Source: UBA11524 sp963617205 (GTDB lineage: Bacteria; Bacillota; Clostridia; Christensenellales; Aristaeellaceae). From it: a stretch of 64,000 bases of DNA. The position numbers were made by a program, and so were the translations under genes. The notes beneath the pieces are model-generated. The model made no database searches. It was given only the letters and a program-made list of their open reading frames with translations, and was not told the origin of the DNA. The stretch spans positions 28,844-92,843 of the forward strand of contig CAVEOA010000007.1 in the NCBI GenBank assembly GCA_963617205.1, given 5' to 3'. Shown here piece by piece: positions 34,670 to 42,232 of this stretch. Position 1 is the first letter of the stretch. Each line of letters starts with the position of its first letter.

Positions 34670-35215
34670 ATGGCACACCAGCGCAAACTGGGTCGTACAG
34701 CCGGTCAGCGCAAAGCGCTGCTTCGCGGTCTGGTGACGAACCTGTTTCAGAACGGCAAGATCGTGACGACCGAAGCCAAGGCCAAGGAAGTCCGCCGCAT
34801 TGCCGAGCATTTCATTACCCTGGCTGTCAACGAGTGCGACAACACCGTGACTGCCACCAAGGTTACGCACAATGACAAGGATCAGAAGATGGAGATTCAG
34901 GTCGTGAACGACGCTCCGTCCAAGCTGCATGCCCGCCGTCAGATGACTGCGTACCTCTACAATGTTCCCGAGCAGAAGCAGGCCGACGAGAACAAGCGCG
35001 AGTACAAGGCTCGTACCAAGGACGCGAAGTATCCCGTTGTGGAGAAGCTGTTCCGCGAGTACGGTCCCATGTTCAAGAAGCGCAATGCTGAAAAGAACGT
35101 GGCTGGCGGCTACACCCGCATGTACAAGCTTGGACCGCGCCGCGGCGACTCCGCCGAGATGGTTCAGCTCGAGATCATCAGCGTTCCGACCACGGAAGCT
35201 GCTGCAACCAAGTAA
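34670..35215 (+). CDS. rplQ: 50S ribosomal protein L17
   Basis: A 181-residue L17 starting MAHQRKLGRTAGQRKALLRG. It is longer than the ~120-residue enterobacterial form because of an insert of about 50 residues in the second half before YTRMYKLGPRRGDSAEM, as in many Clostridia. ATG 34670 follows AGGAGG. Last gene of the operon. Confidence 0.97.
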   Translation: MAHQRKLGRTAGQRKALLRGLVTNLFQNGKIVTTEAKAKEVRRIAEHFITLAVNECDNTVTATKVTHNDKDQKMEIQVVNDAPSKLHARRQMTAYLYNVPEQKQADENKREYKARTKDAKYPVVEKLFREYGPMFKKRNAEKNVAGGYTRMYKLGPRRGDSAEMVQLEIISVPTTEAAATK

Positions 35216-35280
35216 TTAAAGGGCACATCAAGGTGCCGATACGTTTTGTTTCCTGATAACGCACACATCAAGCAAGCACA

Positions 35281-35313
35281 AGCCGCTCCCTCCGCACAAG
35301 GGAGCGGCTTTTT
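35281..35313 (+). terminator. intrinsic terminator of the rpsM-rplQ operon
   Basis: AGCCGCTCCCT (35281-35291) pairs with AGGGAGCGGCT (35299-35309), followed by T's. Confidence 0.93.
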
Positions 35314-35340
35314 GATGTGCTCAGGTGATTCACCGCACAG

Positions 35341-35370
35341 AAAAAGCCGTTCCTCGCATGGAGGAACGGC
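35341..35370 (-). terminator. intrinsic terminator of the propeller/binding-protein gene
   Basis: On the minus strand GCCGTTCCTC pairs with GAGGAACGGC (35346-35370), followed by a U-run (35345-35341). Confidence 0.9.
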
Positions 35371-35387
35371 AGGAAAACCGGGTTGGA

Positions 35388-37670
35388 TTAGTTCCGTTCG
35401 AGAATCATCATCTGGACGACGCGCGTCATTTCCTTCACGAACTGCTCGGCAGTCAGATTGCCGTCAATGAAGCGGCCAATCAGCGTGCTCGATTCGTTTG
35501 CCGTGTTGAACAGCTCGATTTCCTTGATGTCGTGCAGGTGAGCAATTTCCTCATCGTATGCCTTGATGCTTTCCGTGGTATAGGCGTACGGGGAGAGGGA
35601 ATTCAGGATGTTCTTCATGTCGGCAATGTAGGACGCGTAGTCGTTCTTTTCGCTCTCATCCGCCTTGGCCATGTCTTCCTCAAGCTGGGCGATGGCATCC
35701 TCATAGTTTTTCTTGTTATCCTCATAGTTATCGTTCGGGATGTTATCGGTATAGGCAGGGGAAAGAAGCGCTTTCTGGTACGCCGTGCGGTTGTTCGCAA
35801 TGTACTCAAACAGGTCGATCGCTGCATCAACGTTCTTGCTGGAACGGTTTACAGCCATGACGCTCAGCGTGCCTAACGCATAGCCGATGGAATCGGGATC
35901 GATGGACAGAAAGAAATTTTTTGTGGTGGGCTCGGAAGACCACGCATAGTAGGACTGGGAAACGATATCGATGTAGCCGTAGGTGCTCAGCAGCGGCTGC
36001 GTGTAGGTGCTGGAATAGTCATTCATCCAGGAGGTTGTTGAGGTGCTTTCGTTGTATTCCGATTCGTAGTCGTCGAGGAGCGTGCGCAGGGATTCAAGCT
36101 TCTTGAGCGCGGCGATGAAGTTCGGATCATTGAACGTGATCTCGCGTCCGGAAGCCTCGCACTCGGAAATCTGGCAAACAAGCATGTTCGCAAAGAACTG
36201 ATAGTACAGCTGATACGGGTAGTCCACAAGAGAGTATTCGGGATAATCATCGGCGTAGGTGGTCAGCCATTGCTCGACAAGGTTCAGGAAATCAAGCCAT
36301 GTCGATGGAATGTGATCCTTTGTCAGTCCGATGCCCTCCAGCACCTCGGTATCAATGGTGAACACGGTTGCTGCGGAAAGGCTGTAGGGCAAAGCATACA
36401 GGCTGCCGTCCAGCAGAATTGATTCCGTCAGGTTCGGGAACATTTCGCTGACGGATTGAAGCAGCGTGCTGCTGCCGGAAAGGTCGGCGAGATATCCCTT
36501 GTCGCGCAGGGAAGGGAAGGCAAAGTCGGGCAGATTGAAGCTGTAAATGTCCAGCGCTTCGTCGCTCTGCATGTGCTGCGTGTATTCCGGCGCGGTAGAT
36601 GCGGACACATTGACGTAGACGATGCCGACGTTCGGGTGTTCCTTGGCGTATTTGCGGATGAGTTCGTCCTCGTTAGAGGAGGAAATGGAGACTGACATGG
36701 CAATCCGCAGAACAACGGCTGGCAGATCAGCCGTCAGGTCAACGGTGGACAGACCGTTTTCATAGTTGTAGGTGTAGTAGGTTGTGCCCAATATGCAGCC
36801 GGGCAGGGTGGAGTAGACATAGCTCGGCGGAAGATAGCCGATGACGGTCAGCGTATCATAGGGCGCGGCAACGCGGTAGACCCGCGAGCCGTCATTCATG
36901 AAGAGCGTGCCGTTCGACATGGCAAAGCCGGAGTAATCCGTCACACCATCGAGCTCGCACAGTGTCTCGAGCATGCCTGTCTTGCGGTCAACACGAACGA
37001 TGGACACGGCGGCATCATTGGCGGAGTAACGCGTGGTGTAGTAGCCGATGAGCGAATCGTCATCGAGCGGCAGGACGGCGGCGAGGTAATCCTCGGTGAT
37101 TTTCCGAACGCTGCCGGTTTGCAGATTCAACTCATAGAGCACATTCAGCCCGTAGATGTTCGTGTCGGAAAGCCCGTAAACGAGCGTATACACGTAATCG
37201 CCTGTGAAGGCCGCGCCCGTGTAGGAAACGTACTGATCTTCGGTCTGGTCAGTGTCGGTCAGGTGGAAGGACTGCACGCGTGTGACCGGGTCGCCGTTGA
37301 GCGGGATGTGCAGCACATCGCATACGCCGTCTGAATACGGGTAGAACAACAGGAGCGATTCACCATCGCTGTCCGCGGTAAGCGCCACGCTGTACACATC
37401 GCCGTAGATGGAATAGTCGTCTGTCGTGCGCGACAGATCCGCAAACGAGGCGAATGGGACGACAGGGTACCACAGACCATCATCCGCATAGCGGTAGATG
37501 TCCAGATTCTCCGACACGGTGTAAAGCGTGTCGCCGACTGCCGCTACGGTGTTGATGGAATACAGGCTAACGCCCGCAGTGGTCGTATCTTCCGTCTCCT
37601 CCGCAAGCCCTGCGGGGACGAGCAGCGCCAGCAGAAGCAGCATGCTCAGAAACTGATAAAATCGTTTCAT
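35388..37670 (-). CDS. exported fusion of beta-propeller-like domain and extracellular solute-binding domain
   Basis: A 760-residue exported protein. The signal peptide is about 1-23 (AGLA|EE) without a lipobox Cys. Residues about 30-310 are repetitive beta-strand segments with recurring GDTLYT/GDYVYT-type turns, resembling a WD40/YVTN-like propeller. Residues about 330-760 resemble a family 1-type binding protein (KEHPNVGIVYVNV, LLDGSLYALPYSLS, DAAIDLFEYIANNR). No permease is adjacent. Fusion of a propeller to a binding domain suggests sensing or surface capture rather than simple transport. Function not established. Confidence 0.7.
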   Translation of the reverse strand: MKRFYQFLSMLLLLALLVPAGLAEETEDTTTAGVSLYSINTVAAVGDTLYTVSENLDIYRYADDGLWYPVVPFASFADLSRTTDDYSIYGDVYSVALTADSDGESLLLFYPYSDGVCDVLHIPLNGDPVTRVQSFHLTDTDQTEDQYVSYTGAAFTGDYVYTLVYGLSDTNIYGLNVLYELNLQTGSVRKITEDYLAAVLPLDDDSLIGYYTTRYSANDAAVSIVRVDRKTGMLETLCELDGVTDYSGFAMSNGTLFMNDGSRVYRVAAPYDTLTVIGYLPPSYVYSTLPGCILGTTYYTYNYENGLSTVDLTADLPAVVLRIAMSVSISSSNEDELIRKYAKEHPNVGIVYVNVSASTAPEYTQHMQSDEALDIYSFNLPDFAFPSLRDKGYLADLSGSSTLLQSVSEMFPNLTESILLDGSLYALPYSLSAATVFTIDTEVLEGIGLTKDHIPSTWLDFLNLVEQWLTTYADDYPEYSLVDYPYQLYYQFFANMLVCQISECEASGREITFNDPNFIAALKKLESLRTLLDDYESEYNESTSTTSWMNDYSSTYTQPLLSTYGYIDIVSQSYYAWSSEPTTKNFFLSIDPDSIGYALGTLSVMAVNRSSKNVDAAIDLFEYIANNRTAYQKALLSPAYTDNIPNDNYEDNKKNYEDAIAQLEEDMAKADESEKNDYASYIADMKNILNSLSPYAYTTESIKAYDEEIAHLHDIKEIELFNTANESSTLIGRFIDGNLTAEQFVKEMTRVVQMMILERN

Positions 37671-37676
37671 TGATTC

Positions 37677-37726
37677 TCCTCCGTTCGTTTATATGGGCTG
37701 GACAACTATATAACGAAACAGGAGGA
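37677..37726 (-). promoter_or_regulatory. inverted repeat that would sequester the RBS of the 760-residue protein
   Basis: On the minus strand TCCTCCTGTTTCGTTATA (37726-37709) pairs with TATAAACGAACGGAGGA (37693-37677) with small bulges. The 3' arm contains the GGAGG used by the ATG at 37670 and the 5' arm supplies CCTCC, so the folded mRNA would hide the ribosome-binding site. A TATAGT-like box lies in the loop region, so it could instead flank a promoter. Confidence 0.5.
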
Positions 37727-37740
37727 TGTTTTATTGCATT

Positions 37741-38259
37741 TCAGCCGTATTTTTTTTGAAGCCGAATCAGGTCGGAAACCACCAGATCATGATGCACGAC
37801 GCGCACGGTTTCGCCCTTGCTGATTTCCGGGAAGGGCTTTGCGGCATCATAGTAGAACAGCCGGTCATACGGGCGACCCTTCGCATCGAGATCCTCGCAT
37901 GTCATGGAGCGGTAGGCAACGCCGTCTACCATGCTGATGTCCTCCGAAATGGCGACAAACGGCAGATCAACCGCACGGCGGCGACCGTCAACGACGTTTG
38001 TCAAGTGCGTCAGATAGCACCGCAGCGGCTTCACGAACAGGTCATAGCAGAAAATCAAAATCGCGCCGCAGAGAATGACCAGCACCTCGGTGACGACCTC
38101 GTTGCGCTGCACGGCAAAGCAGATCGATGCGATGAGCAGCAGTACGCACGGAATCAGCAGCGCAATCTGCCGCCGCTTGAGCTGTGCACGAATGTCTTTT
38201 TCGTCCTGAACAGTGAAAATGGAGGATGGTTCGGTTGTCAATACTTCATCAGCGGTCAT
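37741..38259 (-). CDS. hypothetical membrane protein with two membrane helices
   Basis: A 172-residue protein. A charged N-terminus (about 1-30) is followed by two hydrophobic segments (about 31-49 and 57-74) that form a hairpin, then a ~95-residue soluble C-terminal domain with mixed charge (GVAYRSMTCEDLDAKGRPYDR, ending VVHHDLVVSDLIRLQKKYG). RBS GGAGG precedes the ATG. It lies upstream of and co-directional with the 760-residue exported protein. No family recognised. Confidence 0.65.
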   Translation of the reverse strand: MTADEVLTTEPSSIFTVQDEKDIRAQLKRRQIALLIPCVLLLIASICFAVQRNEVVTEVLVILCGAILIFCYDLFVKPLRCYLTHLTNVVDGRRRAVDLPFVAISEDISMVDGVAYRSMTCEDLDAKGRPYDRLFYYDAAKPFPEISKGETVRVVHHDLVVSDLIRLQKKYG

Positions 38260-38397
38260 GGGAAAACCTCCTTATAATAGAATGGATGATGCTGCCTGAT
38301 TATGAATAAGGCAACACCGTACAGGTGAGGTGGTACGAGCGAATTGTGCGGCAGGTGCGATTGCAGACGCATCAAGCGCCTTATATGCCGCAGGGAT

Positions 38398-38718
38398 TTA
38401 TTTTTGGCTGGCCTTGAATTTGAGGTATTCAAGGATTTCCTGCTGACCGTCCTCGGAGAGCGCGTGAAAGCGCCTGAGGAGGATTTCGTCCCTGCTTTCC
38501 TTTGCAACAGATTCGACAGATGCCGGATTGTCCGACAGCCCCAGAAGGTAGTCTGTCGTGACGTTGTAGAGCTTTGCAAGTTCGATTAGGTTGCCCATCG
38601 CAGGCTGCGTTTTGCCGCTTTCCCAATTACTGACAGACGGCGGCTTTATACCAAGCGTTAACGCAACGTACTGCTGCGTCATGTTCGCACGTTGACGGCA
38701 TTCCTTAAGCCTGAACAT
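38398..38718 (-). CDS. Xre-family HTH transcriptional regulator
   Basis: A 106-residue regulator. A lambda-repressor-type helix-turn-helix lies at about 3-60 (LKECRQRANMTQQYVA, PPSVSNWESGKTQP, VTTDYLLGL), followed by a helical tail that may mediate dimerisation. ATG 38718 follows GGGGTGG; GTG 38727 is an alternative. An ATAC-N7-GTAT palindrome just upstream (near 38739-38753) could be its operator. Stands alone. Confidence 0.85.
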   Translation of the reverse strand: MFRLKECRQRANMTQQYVALTLGIKPPSVSNWESGKTQPAMGNLIELAKLYNVTTDYLLGLSDNPASVESVAKESRDEILLRRFHALSEDGQQEILEYLKFKASQK

Positions 38719-39017
38719 TTCTACCACCCCGATATTAGTATACGCTTAAAGTATCTCCGCGTAAACAATAAAAAATTAGCTAAAAACTATTTGTGCTGAA
38801 AGACTGCCATGCAATAGCTGCAACCAAATGCGTTAGGAAGCGGCTAAATGAAGCGCTGGCGGCTATATTGCCGATAGGAACAGAGCTGATGGCACTTTTC
38901 GGCGGCGGAGAGGGTCAGCGCATGCCCGTGCAGCCGTTGGTCTTGCTGAGATTGCATGAATATGCACGTGCTGTATAGGCTTTCTTCCGAAATGTCCAGC
39001 GATGCACCATGTTCCTC

Positions 39018-39046
39018 TTGCAGATTTCGGACCTGCATGATACAAT
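39018..39046 (+). promoter_or_regulatory. promoter of the membrane-acyltransferase gene
   Basis: TTGCAG (39018-39023) and TACAAT (39041-39046) with 17 bp spacing. The ~390 bp between the Xre gene and this gene otherwise shows only short, unconvincing ORFs on both strands and no recognisable RNA. Confidence 0.6.
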
Positions 39047-39110
39047 GAACATTGTTAGTAGGTTCATCTGTGCGCTGTTTCCAAGGATTCAGGGCAGAAA
39101 AGGAGTGCAG

Positions 39111-41219
39111 ATGATGAAAGCAAGGCGAATGCCGACAACCATGCTGATGACGGACATGTCCAGCCTGTACGGCTATATTTATTGTATGCTCGTTTCGGAA
39201 GGGCTGTCAGGTATGCCGATTTACGGCGGTGCGCTGTACATGGTCGGGCGTGTGACGACGGTGTTTGCACAGTCCTTCAGCGCGGAGGCGGTCGCATATC
39301 TGCCGAAGGCGATCAGGCGGCTGCGGATTCCGCTGCTGATTTTGCTGCTGCTCGTATCGATTTTCCTGGTCGTGGTGTACCCGATGACATTCGGCACGGT
39401 GCAGATGTGGCTGATTTTCTCGGTTGTGCTGTCGATGCAGCTGCGCGACAGCCTGTGCCAGCGCATGGGACATCTTTGCCTGAATGGCAGGATGGAGACG
39501 TCAGCATTCCTCTGCCTGAGCGGCGCACTGCATGGCTGCATGATGGCGCTGCAGGCGCTGATTATGGCGGTCAATTTGCCGATTTCGCTGTCCATCCCGA
39601 TGATGCTCGGCTATTTCCTCTGCTCGATTGCGTCGTTCTACGCGACGTACTCGGCGTATGAAAAGCGCGCGGAGCTTCCGCCGGTCAGTCAGGAGGAAGC
39701 AAATCTGACCGTCGACACCATCCGCCGCGCCAACGCATTGACCGCCTTTGAGCGGCTCAGCATCGGTCTGGTGACGGCGATGGAAATGACGCTGATTGTC
39801 ATGTACACATTTCTGGCGACGACGGCAGAGCAGATGCTGGTGCGCATGGCGCTGGCGGTCATCACAACGCTTGTGTGTCAGGAAGTGGCTGAGATTTGCC
39901 TGCATCGGCGTGAAAGGAAGCGGCAGAGCGAGCTGATTACGATGCTCCTGCTGGGAATGTTCCTGTGGCTTTACGGGCTGTGGATTTTCAGCCGGATGCT
40001 CAGGAGCTCTTCGCTTGATATCCCGATTACGTATTTCTGCATGGCGCTGTGCTCTGTCGGCTGCGAAATCTGCAGCGCGTGCCTGATGCGCCTTGAGGAT
40101 CCGATGAACGCGGTGGCGGCGTTTGCGTCCGGTCAGCATCTGGCGGGATATCGGCAAATGCGGCTTGTGTCGCACGAAACGGCGACGCTGCTGGGGCAGA
40201 TGCTCGCGCTGGCGGCATTGACGGTGCTGTGCATCGTGTATGGGAAGCAGCTGCCGGCAACGCCGGAGAAGCTCATCGAGGGGTTTCAGCCGATTATGGT
40301 GCTGCCGGCGCTGATGACGGTTGTGGCAGCGTTACTGTGTGTGCTGCGGTTTCCGCTGTCGAACCGGTACATGCAGAAGGTGCTGCGCTTTTTGCACATC
40401 CGCGAGGCAGGGGAGGAGAACAAGGCGCTTGAAAAGCAGCTGGAGGAGGTCGTCATCAAGCATCACGTTCAGCCGCTGGGCATCCGCTTCCTGATGGCGC
40501 TTCTGCGTCCGGTTTTCCGGCACACGGTTAAGGGCGCGGAGAACATTCATCCGGATGAGAACAACCCGATTGTGTTCCTGTGCAACCACGGCGAAATCTA
40601 CGGACCGGTCGCTGGTATGCTGTTCTGTCCGGTGCCGGTGCGCCCGTGGGTCATCAGCGACATGAGCATTGATCCGGACGAGGTGGCGCAGTACGTCTAT
40701 AAATATACATTTTCGCAGATTAAGTGGCTGGGTCCGCTGCGCTGGCAGCTGTCAAAGCTGTGCGGACCGCTGAGCGTCTGGGCGATGAAGTCGGTCGAAT
40801 GCGTGCCCGTGTACCGCCATAAGCCACGTGAGCTGACGACGACATTCCGCAAATCGGTCGAGGCGATGCAGGCAGGCGATAATTTGCTGATTTTCCCCGA
40901 AAACCCCGATGCAAACCCGAATCATCCCGGCTATGAGCATGGGCGTCCCGGCGAGCTGTTCGCAGGCTTCACGATGCTGGCGCAGGTGTACTACAACAAG
41001 ACGGGCAAGCGGTGCCGCTTTGTGCCCGCCATCGCCCACAAAGGCACGCGGACGCTCTCCTTCGGCACGGAAATCGTCTATGATCCCGACCGCCATCCCA
41101 TCGAGGAGCGCGACCGAATTGTGGCAGAGGCGTCAAGGCAAATGCAGGCGCTGTATGACCGCGAGGATGAGCTGGAGAAGAAGGAAAGCAAACTCAGCGG
41201 ACGACATGCAAAAACATGA
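39111..41219 (+). CDS. polytopic transporter-like domain fused to PlsC-type acyltransferase domain
   Basis: A 702-residue protein. Residues about 1-445 contain roughly ten to twelve hydrophobic segments, transporter-like but not assignable to a family by eye. Residues about 490-690 resemble a glycerolipid acyltransferase with VFLCNHGEIYGP in place of motif I and LLIFPENPDANP in place of the FPEG motif. The Asp of HX4D is replaced by Gly, so activity is uncertain. The order recalls Aas/LplT-type lysophospholipid flipping and reacylation. ATG 39111 follows AAGGAG. The 3' end is duplicated at 62590. Confidence 0.7.
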   Translation: MMKARRMPTTMLMTDMSSLYGYIYCMLVSEGLSGMPIYGGALYMVGRVTTVFAQSFSAEAVAYLPKAIRRLRIPLLILLLLVSIFLVVVYPMTFGTVQMWLIFSVVLSMQLRDSLCQRMGHLCLNGRMETSAFLCLSGALHGCMMALQALIMAVNLPISLSIPMMLGYFLCSIASFYATYSAYEKRAELPPVSQEEANLTVDTIRRANALTAFERLSIGLVTAMEMTLIVMYTFLATTAEQMLVRMALAVITTLVCQEVAEICLHRRERKRQSELITMLLLGMFLWLYGLWIFSRMLRSSSLDIPITYFCMALCSVGCEICSACLMRLEDPMNAVAAFASGQHLAGYRQMRLVSHETATLLGQMLALAALTVLCIVYGKQLPATPEKLIEGFQPIMVLPALMTVVAALLCVLRFPLSNRYMQKVLRFLHIREAGEENKALEKQLEEVVIKHHVQPLGIRFLMALLRPVFRHTVKGAENIHPDENNPIVFLCNHGEIYGPVAGMLFCPVPVRPWVISDMSIDPDEVAQYVYKYTFSQIKWLGPLRWQLSKLCGPLSVWAMKSVECVPVYRHKPRELTTTFRKSVEAMQAGDNLLIFPENPDANPNHPGYEHGRPGELFAGFTMLAQVYYNKTGKRCRFVPAIAHKGTRTLSFGTEIVYDPDRHPIEERDRIVAEASRQMQALYDREDELEKKESKLSGRHAKT

Positions 41220-41326
41220 ATACCAATCCATGCGGCTCGGCAGGCAATATCGCTTGCGGAGCCGCTTTTTGCGCAACAAAAACCTGCTTAGCAAAACGCC
41301 AAGCAGGAAGGCATGTCGAAGGGGTG
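41079..41326 (+). repeat. 248-bp direct repeat, left copy (3' end of acyltransferase gene plus terminator)
   Basis: Matches 62590-62836 with about ten substitutions and short indels. It covers the last ~47 codons of the acyltransferase gene, its terminator, and the hairpin CCTGCTT/AAGCAGG, and ends at GAAGGGGTG. Confidence 0.9.
41232..41270 (+). terminator. intrinsic terminator after the acyltransferase gene
   Basis: GCGGCTC (41232-41238) pairs with GAGCCGC (41259-41265), followed by TTTTT. The same element lies in the right-hand repeat. Confidence 0.8.
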
Positions 41327-41467
41327 AAATTTGAACCCACAGTCTCTCGAACCCAAACTCCATTTGCCCAATTAGTACAAGATGGTCTGCTGCTGGCGCT
41401 TCAGGTTGATCGCCATCAGAATCCTTTGGCTGCACCTGCCTTCACGGGTGGATAGGTCGCTTAGCGC

Positions 41468-42232
41468 TTATTCGGCGTTTTGATCCCGGAACTGCTGGGG
41501 CGTCATGCCCAGGTGGGCATTGAACAGGCGGAACAGCTGCCGCTCCGAGCCGTAGCCTACCATGGCGGCTACTTCCCGCACGGGCAGCCGAGGGGATTCC
41601 ACCAGCGCGCGCATGGCGTGGTACAGCCGCAGCTCGTTGACGTAATCCAGGAAGGTGATATCCATTTCCTTCTTGAACAGGGTACAGATGTAGCTTTCCG
41701 TCAGCCCGGTCTGAAAGGACAACTGCATGAGGGACAGGTTCTGGGCGTAATTCTTCTGCACATAGCGGGTGATCTTCTTCAGCGTGGGAGAGAGGGATTG
41801 GGGCAGTATGTGGGCGTAGAGATTCCCATAGCGCCGCAGGATTTCATCCGTCTGCAGGCGGCTGCGGGACTCCTGGCTCAGCTGGCGCAGCCGGGTGTCC
41901 AGCTCGTCCCAGTCGATGGGCTTGACCATGTAGCCAAGCACGCCCATTTCCAGGGCGCGGCGGGCGTAATCAAACTCCTCGTAGGCCGTCAGCACAATGC
42001 AGCGGGAACACAGGTTACGTGCCCGCACCTGCTGAATCAGATCCAGGCCATTCATTTGGGGCATCTGAATATCCGTGATCAACAGGTCGGGGCGGAACAG
42101 TTCCATGGTGGTCAACGCCTCTGCCCCGGAGCATGCGCCCACGGCGCTCACATCCATATCCTCAAGCCGGGAAATGTGCTTCAGCACGCCCTGTACGATG
42201 ATCTCCTCATCGTCAACAATTAGAACCTTCAT
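41468..42232 (-). CDS. AraC-type response regulator (YesN family)
   Basis: A 254-residue regulator. The receiver domain (about 1-120) starts VLIVDDEEIIVQG and has phospho-Asp in LLITDIQMPQMNG and Lys in GYMVKPIDWDE. Two AraC helix-turn-helix motifs (about 155-250) end in EVAAMVGYGSERQLFRLFN. It is last in an operon with its kinase and a binding protein, overlapping the kinase gene by 4 bp. It would activate the divergent sugar genes. Immediately left (41327-41467) there is no gene. Confidence 0.93.
   Translation of the reverse strand: MKVLIVDDEEIIVQGVLKHISRLEDMDVSAVGACSGAEALTTMELFRPDLLITDIQMPQMNGLDLIQQVRARNLCSRCIVLTAYEEFDYARRALEMGVLGYMVKPIDWDELDTRLRQLSQESRSRLQTDEILRRYGNLYAHILPQSLSPTLKKITRYVQKNYAQNLSLMQLSFQTGLTESYICTLFKKEMDITFLDYVNELRLYHAMRALVESPRLPVREVAAMVGYGSERQLFRLFNAHLGMTPQQFRDQNAE

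Noticed and set aside
38793..38978. 61-codon plus-strand ORF in the Xre/acyltransferase gap
   Set aside because: No RBS, no recognisable domain, and competing frames of similar length on the other strand.
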